Assembly (NCBI GenBank): GCA_963924555.1
Contig: OZ004590.1
Coordinates: 62,001-126,000 of the forward strand
DNA length: 64,000 nt
Direction: 5' to 3'
Origin: Crambe crambe
Lineage: Eukaryota; Porifera; Demospongiae; Poecilosclerida; Crambeidae
The translations under genes and the position numbers were made by a program. Of the stretch, positions 44,377 through 56,800 are shown piece by piece. Each line of letters starts with the position of its first letter. Position 1 is the first letter of the stretch. Under the pieces are notes generated by a model that searched no databases, was not told the origin of the DNA, and saw only the letters and a program-made list of their open reading frames with translations.

Positions 44377-45541
44377 ATGGCTTTATCCAGTGAAGAAATT
44401 TCCCTATCTTGCAGTCAGAATTGCCAGGATAACCAAATCGAGTTGATTATAAAAGCCTTCAATTATCTGACTAAGAAGGAATACCCGCTACTGGCAGATA
44501 AGAATGAAAGGAGGATCATTAGAAGGAAGGCTGCAAAATTAACAGTTGATAAAGAGGATATATTTCTTACCAAAAGAGGTGGTAGAAAGGTAGGCTTCTT
44601 AAGCTAGTAGATTTGCCACCGATATTATCTTCATTTACTATTGTGATAGATTCGGATCATTTTAGATCCTAAGGAACAGCAGCGTATACTTAATGCCTGT
44701 CATTTTGATGCCACATCTGGACACCTTGGAATAAAGAAAACCATTTCCCGTATTAATGAGCGTTTCACATGGCCTGGAGTCACTAAGGATGTGAACAAAA
44801 TGGTAATGGTCATTACCATCTTAAGTCTACATTCTACTCTTTTTTTTTTTCACAGATTAGAACATGTGATGTGTGTCAGAAGAGTGGGAAAAAACTGAAT
44901 ATAGATGCTCCAGAATTGCATCCTGTTCCTGTTATCTCCCTGTGGCACCATATTGGAATTGATTTCATTGGCCCAATCTCACCACCATCTGTTCGAGGAA
45001 ACAAATATAGGTATTGATGAAATATGGATTATGCAAAGTAGTTACATCAGATTAAGGTACAGAGTTCAACAATGCCATAAATCAAGAACTGATGAAATTG
45101 CTAAAGATTGACTACAGGCTCACAACACCATACCATCCACAGGTTAAATAGTATTGTATATAAAAACTGAAAACTCTATTGCTTATTTCTAAATAGGCCA
45201 ATGGTCTTGTGGAACGCTTCAACCAAACTGTACAAAATATGTTAGTGAAGTTTATTGGAGAGAAGAAAGAGTCATGGGAAGATTATTTGGACACCTGTGT
45301 GTATGCGTATAATACATCGAGGCATGAGTCATCATTGTACACACCTTTTGAATTGATGTTTGGAAGAAAACCAATTATACCAGTTGATATCAGAAATGAT
45401 GGCATTGAAGTTTTACCTGAATATTCCAACATACAAACTGGTATGTTTAATGAAATGTACAATCTCGTCATTATCTTATTGACTGTGGCTGTATATAATA
45501 CAGATTTACCATCCACGTGGCTAAGAACAATAGGGCTATGA
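44377..45541 (+). pseudogene. GIN/Ginger-type integrase, degenerate
   Basis: Exons are visible at 44377-44589, 44650-44802 (ending KDVNKM), 44856-about 45010, about 45045-45140 and 45197-45440. The N-terminal part (MALSSEEISL...) is followed by an HHCC-like integrase zinc region (ACH..., GHLG, CDVCQ), GIDFIGPIS with the first catalytic Asp, TSD with the second Asp, and NGLVERFNQT with the catalytic Glu. The region between RGNKY and the second Asp is missing, and a TAA stop follows TSD where Gln is usual. Introns inside an integrase suit cellular GIN1/KRBA2-like genes or Ginger DNA transposons rather than a retroelement. It is inactive. Confidence 0.82.
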
Positions 45542-45639
45542 AAACAGCTCCAGAGCTTAGTTAAGTAACTAAAATTAATCATAATAATGAATACAACAAA
45601 AAATATTGATACAACAAAAAATATTGATATGGTCATTAT

Positions 45640-46240
45640 AGGAAAGCTGTAGCAGGGTGGTCTAGATTACGATGGAGCAGATTTTGAGGGAGCTCACCTA
45701 GGCCTACTGCATTCAAAGACGAGATGCAAATTGAAACTGAGGGTCTGCACAATTGATATTCGGATAGGAAAGCTTGAAGATTCATATCCAGCTAGAAGAT
45801 TGAGTTGACGATTGTGGTAGTGTGGTAGGGTAGGGCCATCCAGCTAGAAGGAATGGAAATAATACACACAATAAAAACATAAGGTGGTAAAACATAAGTG
45901 TACCTACAGTTTGAATGGCTATGGAAACAAAACTATTTAGACTGATAAACTGGCTATTGAACCTACAGTTGGAAATCAGCAATTTAGACTGTTAACACCA
46001 TTTAACAATCGAGCTATTATAGCCTGGCTATAGCCAATGTGCCAGCCATGGAAATATCAATCAAAAATGGGAAACATATCAGCTATAGCTACCATAGACA
46101 CTGTACCTACGGTAGGACCATAAAAAATGGAAAGAAGCCACGATATAGGCTATGGATAAACCTACACTTTTGGTTGTAAACAGTTGACACAGAAGAGGTG
46201 GAGAATAGATCGGCTGACTAGTGGTGCTCAAAGATTTTTT
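45640..46240 (-). repeat. Inverted fragment of GGCTATAGCC-type spacer
   Basis: Reverse complement of spacer blocks such as 12580-12720 (AATGCAGTAGGCCTA, CTCCCTCAAAATC) and 53820-54400, in shuffled order. No gene. Confidence 0.75.
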
Positions 46241-46460
46241 CCCCATAGCTTCACACCACTGCCCCAGTTGTGATATTGATATTAAATGTAGTCACAAAGC
46301 ATGCTATGGAGGTAATGTTAGCCTACACCACTGCCCCCATATACACCACCAGTGACGACACAGACACTGACCTTTTTTTTCAGCAATAATAATAATGTAC
46401 ATACTATACAGGTATATTGTATTGTAATTATCAGGCTGAGGATATGCTATATAGAGCTGA

Positions 46461-47914
46461 TCATGTGTCCAGACCAAGCTTGAGATACTTGGTTATAGGC
46501 ACTGCATTGCCAGTAGACTTTGTCCTCTTTCTGACTCCAGCTGCAACGTTATCAAAAGTATCTTTGTGATCGTCATCTTCGCCGCTATCAGCACTAATAT
46601 ATTCATCTTCGCTATCTTCAGACTCGAGCAACTCATTTGTTGTCTTTTCTTCTTTTGAGGAGATTGCATAAACGCTTGGAATCGAGTTAGAAGACTTCAG
46701 GTTCCACGCTGCACAGAAGTTAGTGGGTACATGTGGGAGAACATCATCACCGACATCCGTCCACTTATGACTCAGCACAAGTGATGTTAGGATGCTGGCC
46801 CTGAGTCCTATGCGACTATCATACGTCCATGCATATGATCTCAATGTGGACAGACATACGTCATTTTTTGGAAAGTACAAGAACGGCCTGGTCCTATTTC
46901 TCGTACATAAAAAAGCAGCAGTAGGTTGCTGTTTTTTTTGTCCCAACACCAGCAGTTCCATCACTACTTGGGATACAGTCCGTAAATCCCACAACTGTTT
47001 TTTCTTTTTCATGCGCCTGGCATACAGAGCTGTGTTTACTGATTTGTTTCGCCCATAACTGTTCGCACCAGCACCAAAGACGACTTTTTTCTTTTGCTGT
47101 ACGATCCTATTAATAAGTCCAAGTCCCCATGCACCGCTCCACTTTTTTTTATTGGTCTGATTGAGGACTCGTTAGAGATCATCAGGTATCCATCTTCTGG
47201 TGCCTGGCTGAGTACGGTGAGGATGACTGCACTGACCGACCGATCAGTGCTCTTCTTGGCTGTGCTCTCTGAAGCCCCACTTCCCTCAACATTTAAAGGA
47301 AACTGGAGCAGCGCCATTGCCTGGCACTTGTTGGCAATGTGCTCTTCATCGCTTGTCTTCGGCCTCTTCATCATGTTGCCTAGTGGTACTGTTATATCAT
47401 GGTGTACTTTTACACCGAGGATATCTACAAGGTTAAGGAGGTGGGTATAAGTTGAACATATCCATTGAAGCAGGTTTCATTATATCATTTTCATATCAGT
47501 CAAAAAAAATAAATAAATGATCATACATGTTATGTAATGGGACACCCCTGCTTGACCCTCATTACAACTTACCTGATATTTTGGAAAAAGTCTTTCTACT
47601 GTTCACTAGGAATTCCCCAAGTTTTTCCAAATTGTTTCCCTTGTCAAGATGTATAGAAACGGAATGAAATTGTATTCCTAGTACTTCAGACATCCTATTC
47701 CTTACAGCCGTCCTACTTACAACTACAAAGCTTAGTTTTGGCTGTTTTTTGCTGTGTCTAGTGGGTTCGGCAAGCGCTACGGCTCCAACAGCTAAAAGAA
47801 GTTTGAATGAAGGACATATCACTGGTGGTATTCAATGCTTACCTGGTATCTTTATAGGCTGGGTCAAACGTATCTCGAGAGCCCCACTCCCTCCAGACTC
47901 GGCTGTTCTCCCAT
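46461..47914 (-). CDS. Gene D: multi-exon gene with a frame break
   Basis: Exons 47843-47914, 47573-47791 and 47036-47424 join in phase; GT..AG introns of 51 and 148 bp separate them. The family is not recognised. A second open frame (47152 down to 46461) continues past the first one's stop, with a basic segment (ARRMKKKKQ), a helical block and a Glu/Asp-rich tail. The frames meet at a run of eight A in the coding strand (47143-47150). A one-base slip there would join them into one long protein, so either the gene is recently broken, the run is misread, or the second frame is a relic. The 5' end is unresolved; cassette 4 begins about 150 bp upstream. No catalytic motif can be named safely. 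Confidence 0.6.
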
Positions 47915-48059
47915 CTGTATGAATGACAACACAACACGTATTACAAAGTCTTCACCCGAAAGCTTCTCAAGTCAATTCCGAGATTGACAACTTCGATGTT
48001 CTCAAAATGGTGGCAGTTACACGAGAAAGAGCTACCTGGTTGGGCTTGTGTGCTTATGG

Positions 48060-49623
48060 TGTAGCTTGTTACGGTTGAATGCTTACAGGTCAGGAGACTG
48101 ACAACAGGAACCCACAAAAGGACGAGGGAACAGTCCCACAGCAGGCAGCAGGCAGGAGCGGGAGGGAGACTCAGTGACAGCTATTAGACAACGAGATATT
48201 GCAATTGTGACTTGGTGCAGCTTGTTCTATCTAGCTACAGTTGAACACTTACAGGTCAGGAGACTGACAACAGGACGAGGAACAATCCCACACAGGCAAA
48301 CAGGAGCCACAGCAGGCAGAAGTGGGAGGGAGACTCAGTGACAGCTACCACACAATGAAATATATAAATTCAAGAGTATCTAGCAATTGTGACAGGTTTT
48401 GCCTGTTAGTTGCGGTTTTTAGCTTGTATCTAGCTACAGTTGAGTGCTTACGGCTCAGGAGACTGACAACAGGATGAGGGAACAGTCCAGATAAAAAGAA
48501 GGCCAACAGCTCTGCCTGCACAATGAAAAATTTGATATAGAAATGCAGGCGAGTAGCAAGTAATTGTAAAGATTTACAGCCATTTCTCAAGAAGAACATA
48601 TTAACTACCAGCCACTTTACCAGTAGACTTACCAGTTAACGGGAAGAAGGCCAAGAGCAGAAGAAACACACTGACAGTAACGAGCTGAAGAGGATACAGT
48701 CCAGCAGCAGGCAGAAGCAAGAGGGAGACTCAGTGACAGCTACCACACAATGAAATATTTTAATAACCTAGCTAGCAATAAAAGTCTCAAATTTGACAAT
48801 TTTGCCAAGGAACAACCATTACATAAATGATAACAAGAGTAGACTAGTTTGCTGCAAAAGTGTTCTTGTACTATCTAGCTAGGTTGAATACTTACAGGTT
48901 AGGAGACTGAAGACAGGAATCCAAAGAACGAGGGAACAGTCCCACAACAGGCGGAAGCAGGAGGAAGACTCGGTGACAGCTACCACACAATGAAATATTT
49001 TAATTCACACAATGATAATTCAAGAGTACCTAGCTAGCAATAAAAGTCTCAAATTTGACAATTTTGGCAAGGAATAACCATTACATAAATGACAACAAGA
49101 GCAGACTAGTTTGCTGCAAAAGTGTTCTTGTTCTATCTAGTTCTATCTAGCTAGGTTGAATACTTACAGGACCGAAGACAGGAATCCACACAAGGGAACA
49201 GTCCCACGCAGGCAAACAGAGCAACAGCAGGCAGAAGCAGGAATCCACACAAGGGAACAGTCCCACACAGGCAAACAGAGCAACAGCAGGCAGAAGCAGG
49301 AGGAAGACTCAGTGACAGCTACCACACAATGAAATATTTTAATTCACACAATGAAATAATTAAAGAGTACCTAGTACCTAGCTAGCAATTTGACAATTTT
49401 GCCAAGGAACAACCATTACATTAATGACAAGAGTAGACTAGTTTGCTGCAAAAGTGTTTCTTACCAGCAGAAGAAGGTCAGCAAACAGCTCCAACTGTGA
49501 AAAATTTGATAGAGAAATGCCGGCGATTAGCAAGTAATTTAGGCCATTATTCATAGCTCACCCAAGGAATAGATACGCGTGGCTTGACGTGACGTAGATT
49601 AATTTGTACCTGACCCTTGACCC
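48060..49623 (-). promoter_or_regulatory. Promoter/leader cassette 4 (gene D), TATA part deleted
   Basis: At least five leader units on the minus strand, with donors near 48085, 48250, 48450, 48890 and 49165, point at gene D. The distal DR1-like pair is present (49611-49623), but the segment with the TATA box and first exon is missing: CCCAAGGAA joins directly to TAGATACGCG at about 49569. A separate copy of the GTTAACGG leader with its donor survives near 48630. The promoter may have moved or be weak. Confidence 0.65.
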
Positions 49624-52600
49624 ACATTGTTGGATCAATCACTGCTAGCTCCCTACCTCTACCGTGTCTCCTTCAGGGAACCCTGAGAGGATTGCAAGAT
49701 TGCAAGGATGATTGTAAGTTATGAGGATTGCAAGTCGGTTGTCCAATGAGAGATGCAAAACTTGAGGCTGTTCCTCAATAGATGCAGTTGTGCTTTACAT
49801 TTGGACAACAGACTCGTAGATGAGACATGGTGTAGTGTTGTGTGTTGCAGGACCTTGTAAACTAGTTGCACAGATCACATACAGTATTTCATGACATGTC
49901 TGCTTCTTCCTCGAAATGGTAGTCTGGTGGAGAACTTGGGTTGGCTATGCCACTAGAAGACAATATTATATAGGTAATTTGGGCCTGACCTTTGACCCTA
50001 ATCTCAATGCTAAAGAAGTTTATCCCCTTGCAGGCAAGCCAGCTTAAGGACTGAACAGTTTGATACTGGAGCGCTGCCAGCTACTATGATGTATGCTATT
50101 TTTATGTCTCCTTTAGGGTACCCATGGTGAAGATTGTATTGATGATAGATTCCATATAATTAATTAATTAGTGTGTGGAATGCTGTCCAGTGGTACAAGT
50201 GGCGTGTAATATGTGAATTACTGTGACAGTAATCTCAAATTTGATTTTGTTTCCTCTAAATTGGCAGCACAGCATTGGCAGACATGCATCTTGGCCTTTA
50301 TTACCGTCACCTACTAAAGTATAGGCCCATTATGTTGTTGGCTAATCACAGAAATGATTGACTTTGGGTAATCAAGTGATAACTGACCCTGAACCATGTG
50401 GATAGTAAACCCTCTCTAGAAGGAGTATACTTTGTTTGATAGCACAGAGAGAGGAATTGTTATAGTAACAATGTCACTGGAAATTTGTTAAAAGATGTGG
50501 TATAATTAAGACCCTCCAGCCGGTAGCGAAGCCACTTTAGCGGACTCAGGTGTTAGCTATTAATTTTGTGTACCCTTGTTTTCAAACATGAAAAACAAAA
50601 CAAAAAAAAAACAACTTCAGCCCGGGGCAGCTGCATGTAGGAAGCTGTTAATATGAACCTGCAAATGCTTATAAGCCTATCTGGTGGCCAACAATCCACT
50701 TAGATAATAAGCCTAGCACACTTTGATAAAACATTGTAGGAATAAATCAATGAAACATCAACATTGTTACTATGGCTATTAATTGTCTGCAATTAATTAT
50801 GGATTAATTGCAGAACTAAATACAGGGTGTGAGGTAATATAAACATGTCTCCTTCAGGGAACCCATAGCTGATGCTGAATAGGGATCCTAGCATGTCACC
50901 CGTTATAATTTAGAATATCATCGGTGACATAGTGGACGAGTTCAGGCCACATTATTTGTGCTTTGCTGTTGAGTTATAGAGGTGGCAGGCAGCTGCATGC
51001 AAGTACGCATGTCTAGTGCCTTAAAAAAAATATAAAAAAAATAAAAACAAAGAGATGTAGAAATCAATCTGAGCAATTACTGTATGTAGCCAGGGGCATT
51101 TTGGTAGATATACTATTGCTCTTGCCCAGATTTTTTTTAAGCATTAAAGCATGATAGGCATTTCGGTTGAGCATGATAGGGCAGGGGTTCTGGCGTTATG
51201 TAATTGGAGTATATCTCTACATATTGGCATAAATGTAGACCCACAGACTGTTGCTGCAATAAGAATGATTATGTTTTGCAACCTTCACTATTAAAATTGA
51301 CATAGTGACATAGTTACGACAAGCCTTCTACTCTAGGGATGGTGGCACCGATGCTGGCTATGCAAGATTACATTGGTGGTTGCTGTCACTGCCGTGCCTC
51401 ATCACCTTTATTACTGTCACCTTCTAAAATTTACCACCTCCTATTGTTGGCTAGTCACAGAAATGGCATAGCAGATAGTGTTGATGAGCTGTATGCTGTT
51501 GATAAGACAGTGCTTTGACTAGAAGCCACAGGGTTGGGTAATTGAGTGACCAGTGTGCTGCCAACTGATTTCTAGTAAACTGATTCCCTTTTCCCTTATC
51601 CTCTCTAGAAGCTATGCCAGTATACTGGGTTTGCAGTGTATAAAAATGTGACTGATATTGCAATGAGTGCTCCATAGTGTGACATGATTACAACCCTCAG
51701 TCGTAGCGAAGCCACTTTAGTGGCAAATGAAAACCTATCATCAGCATGCAGTGCATGGGATCCCTAAGGAAACCAAAGAGCTCGAGGTCAAAGGTGATTC
51801 GGGGTTATCCCCAAAGGGTGTCAAGAGAGGTGCAATACCACTCTGATGGGGCCCATTGTATTTAAATAGAAAACCTATAATGTGGCATTCAATCACTCTT
51901 TGTGAGTAGGTAATATGGGTGTGATTATTGAGATTAGGTATGATGGCAATCGATAGTGAGGATGAGATTGCAAAGTTGATTGTCCAAAAGAATCTGTGAG
52001 GCTGTTCCTGAATAGATGCAAGTTTTATTGTGCTTTACCAACTTGCAGCCAAGATGTGGCCTGTGGTAACCACTATCTGACCTTTCCGCAGAGCGTATCA
52101 GAAACTTGTATTAGTGTGTGGAATACCAAGTTGTGTGTTCCAGCACACCGTTATAATTATGAGCTAGAGCCAATGAACCCATCCATTATGTCACCCATTA
52201 TAATTATGGGCTCGAGCGTAGGTAACCTGCAGGTGGAGCAAACCCCCCAGCATGGATCCCAAGCCACACCACCTGCCCTAGACGTGGATGGGTTCAGGCC
52301 ATCTTGTACTATTTGGTACTCCCCTACCAAGCCTGTCTCTACAATGTCTAAAAGTATTCCAAGCAGCGGAATTACACTTTTTACTAGCTTTCTCGGGAGC
52401 TAGGTTGTATGTTGCAGTGTGAGGATATCGTGCTGTAAGTTGTCTTGTTTGCTGGGTCAGTGAAGTAAAATCTTTAATTATCTATGGTGACTGTGTGTGT
52501 TGAGTCAACTCTTTCAAACCTGCCATTCCTGCATGTTTCTCCATATCCATCAACTCCTATGTTGTAGGGTGAATTGCAAGTTTGTAAGATGCAAAATCTA

Positions 52601-53300
52601 AAAGAGCTGTGTAAACTTGAGGCTGTTCCTGAATAGATGTGTGGCTTTTCCTCGATAGTTTTTATTGCATGCTTTACATTTGGACAACCAACTAGGTCAG
52701 AGGTCAAGTATAACTCTGTGCCATGTAACCTTGTGCAGACCCACAGTTTCAATTTGCATCTTGTCTTTGAATGCAGTGAGCTTTAAAACTTGGCAATATT
52801 CCAACCGATTTGCAGCTGAAATAAGCTTAGACTCCTAATTGGCCTTACCAGTTAGGTACCAGAAGAGTCAGGTTTGCTCTCTGCTAAAGTGATCACTTTA
52901 TAATTTTCGGCACACTAATTGCACATTTCTTTCTTTTTTTATCCAACAGTTGAAGCAAGGTGTAGAGAAGACACTGACTAGTGGTGCGTAATGGGATCCA
53001 AGCTTCGACATCGTCTGGTAAGACCCTATGAGTTACGTTACTTTTGCAACTGCATCGCATCTGTCTTGCTATATTCTCGTCTCTGTGTGTGGCAACCGAT
53101 CCTTAGCTAGCCAGTTTGTTAGCTGATGTCGAGTCACCTGTGTGTGGCTGTACTGTGATATATTCTCGTCGCTATAGGCAGATAGATTCGTGATGGGGCC
53201 TATTGTAGCTATTTGAATAGCCACATGAATATCAACGTTTTCACTGGCTCATGTGAATTTTAATACACCTCAGTAATTTGGTAATATATTGAATTGAGGT
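49624..53300. repeat. Duplicated non-coding spacer, copy 3 (left part)
   Basis: Collinear but more diverged copy of 2480-6100/10624-12900 and 31711-35000: 51110-51330 matches 10640-10860, and 51820-52800 matches 11050-12070. There is no retrotransposon at the equivalent site near 51070 (GAGCAATTACTGTATG). No supported gene. Confidence 0.85.
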
Positions 53301-53800
53301 ATGACGTATCTTTCTAGAGCATGTATATAGATAGAGTTTAACAATGTATAAGTATGTCAGCAATGTGTCACAGGCTGTACAATTCCATTCCACGTTGTCA
53401 TGAGATTTGTTTTCACGTGTGGAAACACAGCTTCTGTATAGGTAGGATGAGCACGAGTGGTCAGTTATAATATGCAGAACCTGCATTTTTTGGGGCGCAA
53501 GGGTACAGGTGGAGCCCGATTCCCTAAATTAAAACCGTTGCCCTCTGTGTAAGCCTTCTATTGATATGCTTACTTTGGCAAAAGTTTCAATCGAAAGAAG
53601 ATTGTATCATAGGTGGGTATCGTATATTTTGCGAAATTATCGATATCCACAAATTAAACATGATATGATCAGAAAGTACACACAGAGAGCATTTATCGTC
53701 TGTATAATAATAAAAACGTTATAAGCCAAAAGAAAATTTCTGTATTATATAGGTACACAAACTCCGTTAACCCTTTACAGTACATGTCTATGTTAAAGTT
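53301..53800. other. Unique AT-rich stretch, no gene seen
   Basis: No match to other spacer blocks was noticed and no convincing exon was found. Confidence 0.5.
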
Positions 53801-56800
53801 AGTTGAAATGGCTACGCCACCTGGTGGAGAAAACCTCTTCACAACCACAAGTGTATGTTTGTCCATAGCCAGTTTGGTGTATCGTGGCTTGTTTCCACTT
53901 TTGATGGTCCAACCGTAGGTACAGTGTCTATGGTAGCTATAGCTGGTCCTACCTTACTGTAGGTACCAAATGGCAGTCTAAATGATATTAGATGTTTCAG
54001 TCCAAGCGTAGGCACATTGGCTATAGCCAGTTTGTTAATGGCTGAGCTAGATTGTTAATGTCAGTTTGTTAATGGTTGTAGCCAGATTGTTCAATGGTTA
54101 TACCCGTTTTTGTTGAATGACAGTCTAAATTGCTATAGTTGATGTTTCCATTTCTGATTTCCTACAGTAGGTTCGTGGTTATAGCATATAGCCAGTTCGT
54201 TAATCCATGGCAGTCTAAATAGTTGTGTTTCCATAGCCATTCCAACTATAGGTACACTGATGTTTCCAGTCTTAGCAAAAACCGCCTTATAATTGTTGTG
54301 TGTATATTCGTTCTAGCTGGATGGCTCTACCATAGTTCTACCACAGCTTTCCTATCCGAATATCAATTGTGCAGACCCTCAGTTTCAATTTGCATCTTGT
54401 CTTTGAATGCAGTAGGCCTATGTGAGCTCCATCGTGATTCCGAAAATCTGTCTGAAGATCATATCCCTGCTACAGCTTTCCTATAATAATTATCTATAAC
54501 AGTCGTCATCTGTGTAGTTATTTTTTGTTGTTAACTTGTAATTTTAGTTATGACTTGAGGGAGATGGAGATCAGCCTCGAATCAAACCACCATGTCGAAA
54601 GCCTGGGTCCAGGAAGATGGAAGCATCGGGAGATAAGCCGCTATCTTTCCAACCCGTAAGTTAAATAGCCCTAGCCCTTAGCTGATGTTTCCATTTCTGA
54701 TGGTCCTACCTATCATGCCAAATGGCAGTCTAAATAGCTATATCTGGTATTTCTTTGGCTGATGTTCAATGGTCCAACCGTAGGTTCATCAATCCATGGC
54801 AGTCTAAAAAGCTGTAGCTGTTGTGTTTCAATAGCCATTCCAACTGTAGGTGCACCGATGTTTCTGATCCAACCTTAGTTTGAGTTAGCAAAACTTTGTT
54901 GTGTATATTCCTTCTAGCTGGATATGAATTTTCAAACTGGATGGCTCTACCATAGTTCTACCACAGCTTTCCTAAATTGTGCAGACCCTCAACTCTCACT
55001 GTTTCGGTCCAATTCGCATCTTGTCTTTGAATGCAGTAGACCTGTGAGTCCCACTCCTAGCCCGTTTTTGTCTGGAGCCATCGACTCGGCTACCTAGGCC
55101 AGGGAGATGGAAGCACCATGAGATATGTCTCGTGTCAAGCTAATTTCCAACCGGGTTACTACAGAAGTTCATGGCTATAGCCAATTTGTTAATGGTAGTC
55201 TAAATAGCTATAGCTGATGTTTCCATTTCTGATAGTCCAACCTACATCGGCTATAGCCAGTTTGCAGTTTGTTAAAGTTATGACAATGGAATTTTAGCTA
55301 TAGCTACACATACTTTGTAGTCACACGCTTCAGTAGATGATGATAGCAAACCCAACTCTTCTGATACATAATCAGTCCTACTGATTAGCCATCAGCAGAA
55401 ATCGGGTGTATATTGAACTTTCAGCTTCTTGTCCATTCACTCATGGTGCCTAGATATACCAAGGCTCAAGGCTATAGACTTACAATTTTTTGCAAGACGG
55501 ATGACACTGAAATGTGAATCTATACATTCAGCATGATGTCTAGCCTCACTTTAAAATCCAACTTGGTCACAAAATTTTTTTTCCTACCAATGCTTTCGAC
55601 TTCAAAAAAATTTTTTTTTACGTGACCAATAGCAGTGATGTAGGGTTTGTTTCAATACCACAATAAATACTGCATGAATACAGTAAAAGCCCTCTAATCG
55701 GGATCCCTGAAATGAGGCAACCCCTGTATTCAGAAAGTCTCAATGTATACTTCATACAATTTGGTTGGCAGAGTTCATGTCTTAACTGCAGTTGTAGTTA
55801 TGTTACAGTGAATTGCAAGTTGGTTATCCAATGCCAGATGCAAACTTCAACTCTCACTGTTCAGTCCAATTTGCATCTTGTCTTTGAATGCTGATACAGC
55901 TTTCCTATGTAGTTATTATTATAATTAGTTGGTATTCGTTATTATCATTTCGTATGACTTTAGTTTTAGTTAGCTGCTATTGTCACTGTGGCTGGCTCTT
56001 TAGTTATGGAGCCATGGACTGGAAGCACCAGTATTTTAGTTTGCTATTGTCACTGTGGCTGGCTGGAGCTGTTTTCATGGCCCTAAACCACTAGCCACTC
56101 GCAGCCAGTTTTGCTTGTTAGTTATGGAGTGAAGCACCAGGAGATCAGCCTAGAGAAACCCTCTTCTTGAGGGCCCAGGAAGATGAAAGTACTGTGAGAT
56201 AAGCCTCGTATCGAGCTAAATCCTCTTTCCAACCGGGTACCCCTACAGAAATTTGTTAAATGGCAGTCTAAATTGATGTTTCCATTTCTGACATAGGTTA
56301 GTTACATTGGCATGGCCAGTTTGTTGGACACAATGTTGGAAATGTAATTTATAGCTATAGCTACATTGATCACACACTTCAGTAGATGATAGCAAACCAG
56401 ACTCTTCTGATACATGATCGGCATTGCCGATTAGCCATCAGCAGAAATTGGGTGTATTGCATATTGAACCTTCAGCTTCTTGTCCATTCATGCATGGTTC
56501 CTAGATATACCAAGGTTATGGACTTGCAATTTTTTGCAAGATGGATAACACTCAGATGTGAATCTAAACATTCATCATGATGTCTAGCCTCACTTTTTTG
56601 AACATTATAATCCAAATTGGTCACAAAAATTGTTTCCTACCAATGCTATAGACTTTACCAATTTTTTACGAGACCAGTAGCATTCTAATGTCTAGATTCA
56701 CTTTAGACTGTTAAAACCCAAGTCGGTCATAATGATTTTTTTTTTTTTTTTTTTTTTTTGCAATTTACCAAGGTAGAAATTGGCCAATTTTTTTACGAGA

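Noticed and set aside
46792-47450. Plus-strand open frames opposite gene D
   Set aside because: Minus-strand exons join with consistent phases and splice sites; the plus strand has none.
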